Of a stretch of DNA of 13,676 nt, positions 8,301-13,676 are shown piece by piece. This DNA comes from an uncultured Bacteroidota bacterium (GTDB lineage: Bacteria; Bacteroidota; Bacteroidia; Chitinophagales; Chitinophagaceae): positions 1 through 13,676 of the forward strand of contig CAIRSV010000155.1 in assembly GCA_903881265.1 (NCBI GenBank), in the 5' to 3' direction. A model generated the notes under the pieces. That model did no database searches. It was given only the letters and a program-made list of their open reading frames with translations, and was not told the origin of the DNA. The translations under genes were made by a program, and so were the position numbers. Every line of letters starts with the position of its first letter. Position 1 is the first letter of the stretch.

Positions 8301-11300
8301 CAGTGATTTCGAAACGGCTAATGTAGAATTCATCGAGTTTTGGGTACTTGATCCATTTATCAATAAGCCTACTAGCAATGGTGGTTCATTCTATATCAAT
8401 CTTGGTAATATCTCTGAAGATATCCTGAAAGACTCTAGGAAGTTTTTTGAAAACGGGCTGCCCTACCCTGCTAATATCAATAAAATTGAAAAGACTAACT
8501 GGTCTTTCATTCCTAAATTTCAGCAACAAATTACACCAGCCTTTGATAATAACCCTGAAGCTCGAGCTGTTCAGGATGTGGGTTATGATGGTATGAATGA
8601 TGCACAAGAAGCAGAAGAATTTAAACCTTATCTAGATGAATTAAGTGCAAATTTCGGAGCCACTTCACCCGTGTATCTATCGGCTCTCGGCGATCCTGCG
8701 AATGACGATTATCATCATTTTCGTGGATCTGATTACGACAATGAAGCAGCCTCTGTTTTCAAACGATATTCAAGATTTAATAACTCGCAAGGAAATTCAC
8801 CCGTTACAGACAATGCCTCACAATTTTCAAATGCATTCACTAACATTCCAGAATCAGAGGATATCAACCGAGACAATACCTTAAATGAAAATGAACAATA
8901 TTTCCAATATCGTATTGATCTAAAACCAAAGGATGATCCAAGTATGCAGGTTGGATCTAATTTCATCGTGAACCGTCAGAATACGACGATTCGTATGCCT
9001 AATAATTCAAACCTGACAGAAACTTGGTATCAGTTTAAGATTCCAATTAAGGAGTATACCGACCGCGTAGGCGCTATTCCTGACTTCAAATCAATCCGTT
9101 TCATGCGCATGTTCATGAATGATTTTGAAGATACTACCTTCTTGCGCTTTGCCCGTTTGGAATTAGGCCGTAATAGCTGGCGACGTTATAATTTCTCCCT
9201 AAAAAACCCTGGTGAACTTGTACCCGATGACGATAATAATGCCACGACATTTAATTTATATTCGGTGAGCGTTGAAGAAAACAGCAGTCGTACACCGGTT
9301 CCTTATGTAACACCTCCAGGTATTCAACGTCAGCAATTTCAAGTTTCTAACGGTCAGAACGCCTTGCAGAATGAGCAATCATTGGCAATGCAAATTTGCG
9401 GCCTTGAGGATGGCAATTCCAAAGGAGTGTTTAAAACACTTGGCATGGATTTGAGAAACTTTAAGCAGATGAAAATGTTTATTCATGCTGAAGGTACCGA
9501 CAATAGCACGTCGTTAAAAGACAATGAACTCAGGGCTTTCATCCGACTAGGAAGTGACTTTGTGAGCAACTATTATGAATACCAGATTCCATTAAAAGTG
9601 ACACCGGCAACAACAAGTCGAGATGCTACTATCATTTGGCCTGAAGCCAACCGAATGGTTCTTGATTTTTCTAAACTTGTACAAGTCAAATCAGATCGAA
9701 ATAAAAGTGGTGGTTCGTACGCAGTCCCTTACATAATACAAGACGATCTTGGTAATTATGTTAAGATAGTTGGTAATCCAAATTTAGGTGATGTAAAGAT
9801 GGCGATGTTAGGTGTCTTAAATCCTCAAAAAATGGCGAATGACCTTGCTGATGACGGTGCAAAAAAATGTGGTGAAGTTTGGTTCAATGAACTTCGCCTT
9901 TCAAATATGGATGAGTCAGGTGGTTATGCTGCCTTAGGAAAAGTGGATATCCAATTAGCAGATTTAGGCACAGTAAAAATGAGTGGGAGCATGCATAGCG
10001 CAGGCTACGGCAATATCGACCAACGGGTTAACCAACGTGCGAGAGAAAATCTTTCTCAATTTGATGTCTCTGCCAATATCAATGCTGGTAAGTTTACACC
10101 TAAAAGTTGGGGGGTGCAATTGCCAGTCTTTGCAGGCTATTCGCAAACCGTCAGTAATCCTGTGTATGACCCGTACGACATGGATATTAAGTTTGTAGAC
10201 AAAGTCAAGAACTATAGCGGCACGGCCAAAGATTCTGTAAAGAAAGCGGCGCAAGACTTTACATCGGTGAAGAGTATAAACTTCCAAAATGTACGCGTCG
10301 CTCCGTTGAATGATAAGAAAAAGCAACTATGGGACTTACAGAATTTCGATCTAAGTTATTCGTATACACAAACTGACAAACACAATCCATTGTTAGAAAA
10401 AGATCAATTGGACGAGCATCATGCAAGTCTTGGATATACCTATTCATCTAAATCCAAACCAATAGAACCGTTTAAGAAATTAATTTCTCAAAAGAAAAAA
10501 TACCTCTATCTAATCAGGGATTTCAACTTCAATATTCTACCAACCAACTTCACTTTTAGAAATAATATTAATCGTACTATGGGTGAAACAAGAATTAGGA
10601 ATATCGATGAAGGCGCCTACCCTATCACGCCGAATTATTACAAATTCTTTACTTGGGCAAGAACATATACCTTGCGTTGGGATCTTACAAGAGCCTTGTC
10701 GTTTGATTATAATGCCTCCAATAACTCACGTGTAGATGAACCCTACGGTCGATTAAATACGACAGAAAAAAAGGACACCTTTTGGAATAATGTGGGTCGA
10801 TTGGGAAGAAATACAGGATACACACAATCCCTGAATGCTAATTATACAGTACCAATGGCTAAGATACCTTTGCTCGACTGGACAACAGTTCGCGCTAGTT
10901 ATGGATCAACGTATCTATGGACGAGTTCATCGCTGCTTGCTAAAAACCTAGGAAATGTCATAGGCAATACACAAAACAAACAAGTCAATGGTGAGATGGA
11001 CTTTACCAAGCTATATAATAAAGTAAAAATCCTTCGTATCATCAATGGTCCAATGGCCAATACGCCTCCACGTGGCGGTGGTAAAGAGAACTCAGGTGGC
11101 AAAGGCAGTGATAAAAAATCAGAAACAACCATTGAGAAAGGCGGCAGCGGAAAAGGCGATATGGGACGAGGCGATATTAGTAAAGTTGATAATGGTCGGA
11201 CAGACAATATGCCCAGTGGGCCAGGTAAAGATGGCGGTGCCATGACAGAGCGTGAAGTGAAAGTACCTGATGTCATCAAGGCTGAGGATCAAAAAGACGG

Positions 11301-12924
11301 AAAAGGTATTACGAGAAACACATTAGCGCAATCAACAAAAAACAATCCTAGCTCGGGCAATAGCAATACCATTGGTGGCCTTGGAAACAGTGGCAGCAAA
11401 AGCGGTACATCAAAAGATAGTATCAATAAAAAAGGTGGCACATCAGTTGCCAAAGGTGCTAAGAAACCAGTAAAGAAAAAGAAAGAACCAAATCCACCAG
11501 ATGCTGTTCGTGCTATCGGCAAGTTGTTGATGATGGTGAAACGAGCTACCATCAATTACAATGAAAATCAGGGTACCACGCTTCCAGGTTATATGGATAG
11601 TACGCAGTATTTCGGAATGAACTTCAGAAATAGAAATGACCCATCATTGTTTGCTTTCGGTTATCAACCAGACCGCTTATGGCTTGAAGGAAAAGGACAA
11701 GATAATGTATTGACTAGAGATTCATTGTTCAATGCGCCGTTTCAACAGCATTATACACAAACATTGAATATTACTGCAAACGTTGAGCCTGTTAAAGACT
11801 TCAAACTAGACTTCACCTTAATGAAAACATTCAATAAGGCGCATTCTGAATTGTATAAAGACACGGTCGGCGGAACCAATGATTATATTCATTTGAATCC
11901 TTACGAAACCGGTGGATTCAGTATATCGTATGTGGCTTTCAATACAATGTTTCAAAAACGTGGTGCGGACAATCTAACAAAGGCTTTCTTTGATTTTGAA
12001 AATAATCGCAAGGTCATTTCATCTCGATTAGGGCTCATCAATCCATATACTTCCAATGCGCAAGCACCTGAAGATGAAGAGTATAAAAAAGGATATACCC
12101 GATACTCGCAAGAGGTATTAATACCGGCCTTCTTGTCTGCATATTCAGGCAAAGACCCATCAACCTATCCGCTGATATCGAATGACAATGAGAATATCAA
12201 ATCAAATCCATTCAGACATATCTTACCACGACCAAATTGGCGTATCAATTATAATGGATTGTCCAGAACCAAACCGTTCCGAAAAATATTTCAAAGTTTC
12301 ACACTGACACATTCCTATTCGGGTACCTTGTCGATGAATAGTTTTACCTCTTCGTTATTGTATCGTGATGTGTATGCCTTAGGATTCCCATCGTTTATCG
12401 ATTCTGTTTCACATAATTATGTGCCCTATTTTTCCGTACCGAACATGACAATCACTGAAAACTTTGGTCCATTAATTGGTATCGAGGCCACATTTAAGAA
12501 TTCGTTGAACTTGCGTATTGAATACAAAAAAGCACGTACCCTCAGTATGAGTTTGGTTGATTATCAATTGAGTGAAACCAACAGTAAAGAAATCAGCTTT
12601 GGTGGTGGTATGCGATTAAAGCAGGTAAGAATACCCGTCAAATATTTTGGTATCGATAAAAGAAAAAGCGATATCAATTTCAAAGCTGATTTTGGGTTAC
12701 GTGATGACTTTACCTCCATCAACCGATTAGATCAGAAAGAATCAAAAGCGACAAGAGGTCAAAAAGTAATTACGATCTCTCCGTCCATTGATTATATCTA
12801 CAGTCAGACACTTACGCTACGTTTCTTTATGGATCGTAGACAAAGTATACCGTATGTATCCAACGCTTTTCCAATCACAACCACACGTGGTGGTTTAATG
12901 GTACGATTCTTGTTTGGTAATTAA
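5371..12924 (+). CDS. sprA: SprA, type IX secretion outer-membrane translocon
   Basis: A 2517-residue protein of the SprA (Sov) family, the giant outer-membrane beta-barrel that forms the protein-conducting channel of the type IX secretion system and is needed for gliding in relatives that glide. A signal peptide is visible (HILRHTLQFVLISSATCIGL, small residues near 25-29). Typical SprA stretches follow: NYNTKATFDFENQLKLEY (about 220-237), IKKIEAGYISFPL, GLKTQLQFGRLMV, the conserved IDDFEGTRSGYDL (824-836), a DFEDTTFLRFARLELG stretch ending near 1267, and CGEVWFNELRLSNMDESGG from about 1500. The C-terminus ends in barrel strands and an aromatic-terminated last strand. Residues 1893-2040 are a Gly/Ser/Lys-rich linker, probably expanded. 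The start is TTG: no ATG occurs in the first 100 or so codons and an in-frame TAA lies just upstream. The length is normal to slightly long for the family. Confidence 0.96.
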   Translation: MNHILRHTLQFVLISSATCIGLIASTASPFHYENYEVPSVDTPEIKKDSLRYPIEDRRADKFNEDPNATFDLKDPSNLKTKVEFDPTNKEYTIEEKVGDSYYRPSTYMSFDEFMKYQSGKDEEAYFKRRASTITQLTKKGGVVPKVNLGNALVDRIFGGSTIEVKPQGNVDLFFGGNWQNVKNPTLVQSAQKYGIFDFDMNMNINLMAKIGEKMKMNFNYNTKATFDFENQLKLEYAGKDDDIIKKIEAGYISFPLKTSLIQGVQSLFGLKTQLQFGRLMVNSVISQQRSKKESFSVKGGAQTQTFSIPCDQYDDFRYFLLGHNFRDNYNNALQNFPIIQSLNNINKVEVWVTNRNGSTENARDVVALMDLGEGKPYRTDFYKGKDGQCDNNANSLYTQILQSPGARGIGTVVNSLQSLGLRGRVDFEKTFARKLNPSEFSFNPQLGFISVNIQLQPDDVLGVAYEYTNNGRVSQVGEFAATLPPDSTNPKVLYLKMLKSTSPDPTVPLWDLMMKNVYSLGGSGISQDEFILNIFYLDPGGGEKRYLPEGPKAGIPLISLLNLDRLNNQGDPQTDGRFDYIEGITVNSMMGKIIFPVLEPFGEDLKPVLGGNTQLEKKYLYRLLYDSTKNIAIQFPQFNRFLLKGTFKSANSSEIYLGGFNIPQGSVTVNAGGQRLVENQDYTIDYGIGKLRIINAGLLSSGIPINVTYENNANFGAMQQNFVGTRFDYFVNNNINIGGTMLRLSERPYFNKVTFGEDPIKNTVLGLDGNFQKDLPRLTRLIDRLPIVSTSSPSMIVASAEAAKIIPGHSRFINDQNGEANVYIDDFEGTRSGYDLKFPVTSWSLASTPQEAKDKFGNILFPEATLVNDVKYGKNRAKLAWYNLDPCMVDPLQSCIPAHLKTDTAQLSNPYIHLVQPQDVFPNRSYTALQGNLSSFDLAYYPTQRGPYNFDATNITANGTLLNPKKRWAGIMRPIDFSDFETANVEFIEFWVLDPFINKPTSNGGSFYINLGNISEDILKDSRKFFENGLPYPANINKIEKTNWSFIPKFQQQITPAFDNNPEARAVQDVGYDGMNDAQEAEEFKPYLDELSANFGATSPVYLSALGDPANDDYHHFRGSDYDNEAASVFKRYSRFNNSQGNSPVTDNASQFSNAFTNIPESEDINRDNTLNENEQYFQYRIDLKPKDDPSMQVGSNFIVNRQNTTIRMPNNSNLTETWYQFKIPIKEYTDRVGAIPDFKSIRFMRMFMNDFEDTTFLRFARLELGRNSWRRYNFSLKNPGELVPDDDNNATTFNLYSVSVEENSSRTPVPYVTPPGIQRQQFQVSNGQNALQNEQSLAMQICGLEDGNSKGVFKTLGMDLRNFKQMKMFIHAEGTDNSTSLKDNELRAFIRLGSDFVSNYYEYQIPLKVTPATTSRDATIIWPEANRMVLDFSKLVQVKSDRNKSGGSYAVPYIIQDDLGNYVKIVGNPNLGDVKMAMLGVLNPQKMANDLADDGAKKCGEVWFNELRLSNMDESGGYAALGKVDIQLADLGTVKMSGSMHSAGYGNIDQRVNQRARENLSQFDVSANINAGKFTPKSWGVQLPVFAGYSQTVSNPVYDPYDMDIKFVDKVKNYSGTAKDSVKKAAQDFTSVKSINFQNVRVAPLNDKKKQLWDLQNFDLSYSYTQTDKHNPLLEKDQLDEHHASLGYTYSSKSKPIEPFKKLISQKKKYLYLIRDFNFNILPTNFTFRNNINRTMGETRIRNIDEGAYPITPNYYKFFTWARTYTLRWDLTRALSFDYNASNNSRVDEPYGRLNTTEKKDTFWNNVGRLGRNTGYTQSLNANYTVPMAKIPLLDWTTVRASYGSTYLWTSSSLLAKNLGNVIGNTQNKQVNGEMDFTKLYNKVKILRIINGPMANTPPRGGGKENSGGKGSDKKSETTIEKGGSGKGDMGRGDISKVDNGRTDNMPSGPGKDGGAMTEREVKVPDVIKAEDQKDGKGITRNTLAQSTKNNPSSGNSNTIGGLGNSGSKSGTSKDSINKKGGTSVAKGAKKPVKKKKEPNPPDAVRAIGKLLMMVKRATINYNENQGTTLPGYMDSTQYFGMNFRNRNDPSLFAFGYQPDRLWLEGKGQDNVLTRDSLFNAPFQQHYTQTLNITANVEPVKDFKLDFTLMKTFNKAHSELYKDTVGGTNDYIHLNPYETGGFSISYVAFNTMFQKRGADNLTKAFFDFENNRKVISSRLGLINPYTSNAQAPEDEEYKKGYTRYSQEVLIPAFLSAYSGKDPSTYPLISNDNENIKSNPFRHILPRPNWRINYNGLSRTKPFRKIFQSFTLTHSYSGTLSMNSFTSSLLYRDVYALGFPSFIDSVSHNYVPYFSVPNMTITENFGPLIGIEATFKNSLNLRIEYKKARTLSMSLVDYQLSETNSKEISFGGGMRLKQVRIPVKYFGIDKRKSDINFKADFGLRDDFTSINRLDQKESKATRGQKVITISPSIDYIYSQTLTLRFFMDRRQSIPYVSNAFPITTTRGGLMVRFLFGN
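11047..11490 (+). repeat. Low-complexity Gly/Ser/Lys linker coding region inside sprA
   Basis: This part of sprA encodes residues 1893-2040, rich in Gly, Ser, Lys, Asp and Asn. It includes TPPRGGGKENSGGKGSDKK, several GKGD/GRGD-like units and a poly-lysine end, KKPVKKKKEPNPP (2031-2043). It has no hydrophobic periodicity and no barrel strands, so it is probably disordered. It lies immediately before the conserved ATINYNENQGTTLPGYM barrel segment. The units are degenerate, not a clean tandem repeat. Confidence 0.75.
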
Positions 12925-12982
12925 GGATTTAAGCTTCCTTGTAAAACTCCCCTATTTAATAAAACAACATTGCCTAGCACTT

Positions 12983-13210
12983 ATGGATTATCGTTTGATT
13001 CTAAAAATAATTGGGAACCTTCTATTTATGGTCTTGCCTTGCATAATGATTGCTAAAGCAGTTTTAAAGAATTATTGCACCTGGGGAGTTTTGTCAGAGG
13101 TGAGAAAAATTAAAACTATATTTTTAGCCTTATTATTACTTTTTCAAATCTATTTTATACTTGACTTCTATTTCAACGTATTCAATAACACTGCGCTACT
13201 TCCTTTTTAG
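12983..13210 (+). CDS. Possible small two-helix membrane protein
   Basis: I do not recognise this 75-residue frame. From ATG 12983 it encodes MDYRLILKIIGNLL and then a hydrophobic segment at about residues 5-24. A short basic loop (WGVLSEVRKIK) and a second strongly hydrophobic segment at about 44-62 (TIFLALLLLFQIYFILDFYF) follow. A small inner-membrane protein is possible. A TTG at 12914 in the same frame would overlap the end of sprA by 11 bases and add 23 residues, but these look unlike a membrane protein start. The region is AT-rich, where hydrophobic open frames arise by chance, and there is no visible ribosome binding site. It might be co-transcribed with sprA. It lacks the motifs of VanZ or GcvH, which can follow sprA in flavobacteria. 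Confidence 0.33.
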   Translation: MDYRLILKIIGNLLFMVLPCIMIAKAVLKNYCTWGVLSEVRKIKTIFLALLLLFQIYFILDFYFNVFNNTALLPF

Positions 13211-13340
13211 AAATTTAAGAATGCAAACCACAGAATAATTTCTGACATCACACAACTACAATCCATTTCAAAATCACAAGCACGCGTAATTAATGTAATT
13301 TTACCGAACCGATACACGAATCATAGCCTTGAAAAATCAA

Positions 13341-13360
13341 CAAGTGCAACAAAACACTTG
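13341..13360. repeat. Inverted repeat, 6-bp stem and 8-base loop
   Basis: CAAGTG at 13341-13346 pairs with CACTTG at 13355-13360 across an 8-base A-rich loop. An alternative pairing of TGCAA with TTGCA shifts the helix by a few bases. It is short and not followed by a T-run, so it is a weak terminator candidate on either strand. Confidence 0.5.
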
Positions 13361-13400
13361 CAGCATCGGTTTGCATCTACAAGAAGTTGGCGATTTTTAC

Positions 13401-13433
13401 CACAAATGTTCATTCGAAGAACGAATGTTTGTG
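13401..13433. repeat. Imperfect 12-bp inverted repeat (stem-loop)
   Basis: CACAAA (13401-13406) pairs with TTTGTG (13428-13433), and CATTCG (13411-13416) with CGAATG (13422-13427). The loop is AAGAA and a four-base TGTT bulges from the left arm, so the pairing totals 12 bp. The structure lies outside any credible gene, 68 bases after the stop of the minus-strand cargo gene. It could be a 3'-UTR structure, a dispersed repeat or a protein-binding palindrome. Confidence 0.65.
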
Positions 13434-13501
13434 CCACCACAAAACTGTCATACGAAGCAATGAGCCGCCAATATTTTATAGGTGCTGTTATAGGTTGGTT
13501 T

Positions 13502-13676
13502 TTATTCCTTTACAACCTTAAAAGTCTGTTTAAAATTGTCACCTAAACTGAGTAAATAAATACCTCGCGTTAAATTTCCTAAGTCAATAACTGAGTTCTT
13601 AGAAACTACCTTTCCAGTTAAAACTCTTTTTCCAATATTATCATATATATTGTAAATAGAACCCAATAAAGTTTCA
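13502..13676 (-). CDS. C-terminal T9SS type A sorting domain of a secreted protein (partial)
   Basis: On the minus strand, from the window edge to a TAA at 13502-13504, 57 codons are open. They encode the last part of a type A C-terminal sorting domain, the signal that directs proteins through the type IX secretion system for release or attachment at the cell surface. The pattern is diagnostic. SIYNIYDNIGKRVLTGKVV (residues 6-24 of the fragment) is the usual xIYNxxGkxV strand pair. SVIDLGNLTRGIYLLSLGD (28-46) matches the IDLxxLxxGIYLL core, and the ending KQTFKVVKE is the conserved Lys-rich last strand. The passenger domain is outside the window, so the protein's own function cannot be said. 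It lies convergent to sprA, whose product would export it. Confidence 0.9.
   Translation of the reverse strand, partial: ETLLGSIYNIYDNIGKRVLTGKVVSKNSVIDLGNLTRGIYLLSLGDNFKQTFKVVKE

Larger units (their letters stand above)
13211..13501. other. Non-coding stretch with secondary structure
   Basis: This gap between the doubtful small frame and the minus-strand T9SS cargo tail holds no credible gene. A plus-strand frame at 13358-13546 runs through two stem-loops and into the antisense cargo tail, and its product resembles nothing. The two stem-loops (listed separately) and the flanking text at about 13330-13500 look like a structured intergenic element. As the cargo gene ends at 13502, its transcription terminator should lie in this stretch, but no stem followed by a T-run on the minus strand is clear. 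Confidence 0.5.

Noticed and set aside
10899..11279. Minus-strand frame of 126 codons, rich in Pro, Leu and Ser
   Set aside because: It is the antisense image of the Gly/Lys-rich linker of sprA; glycine codons read backwards give proline, so the composition is explained.
11289..11555. Minus-strand 88-codon frame in the same linker
   Set aside because: Same antisense effect of a low-complexity coding region, with no independent gene signals.
13358..13546. Plus-strand 62-codon frame at the right edge
   Set aside because: It crosses the stem-loops and runs antisense into the T9SS sorting-domain coding region; the product has no family resemblance.

Overview
The window looks like chromosomal DNA from a member of the Bacteroidota, probably a Chitinophagales, Saprospiria or Sphingobacteriales relative. 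It has moderate to low GC, one intact SprA gene (the giant outer-membrane translocon of the type IX secretion system, T9SS), the C-terminal tail of a T9SS type A cargo protein, a Bacteroidota-type promoter element (TAnnTTTG) before ruvA, and no strong Shine-Dalgarno sequences at most starts. I cannot assign a species.

Left part (1-1867, + strand): the last 38 codons of a small protein overlap by ATGA a PIN-domain VapC-like toxin, which looks like a type II toxin-antitoxin pair. Next is a fused SpmA/SpmB-type gate (nucleoside-recognition domain) membrane protein.

Middle (1911-3747, - strand): a compact three-gene unit, transcribed panD, then a YbhN/AglD-type flippase-like membrane protein, then rfaE2 (heptose-1-phosphate adenylyltransferase). 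The last two overlap by 11 bases. The unit joins pantothenate synthesis to surface-glycan precursor synthesis.

Right-hand + strand (3839-12924): an LpxL/HtrB-like lipid acyltransferase broken by an apparent one-base frameshift near 4490-4500, then ruvA behind its own candidate promoter, then sprA (2517 codons). SprA begins at a TTG seven bases after the ruvA stop and is in the same frame. It carries a roughly 148-residue Gly/Ser/Lys-rich low-complexity stretch before its C-terminal barrel segment.

Right edge (12925-13676): a doubtful 75-residue two-helix membrane protein, a non-coding AT-rich stretch with two clear stem-loops, and on the - strand the last 57 codons of a secreted protein carrying a T9SS type A sorting domain. 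That protein would be a substrate of the machine SprA belongs to.

I found no tRNA, rRNA, CRISPR array or transposase. Most of the window is core Bacteroidota gene content. The points worth a second look are the acyltransferase frameshift, the SprA linker expansion, the unusual sprA start, the structured intergenic element, and the T9SS cargo tail at the edge. I see no convincing undescribed multi-gene system.
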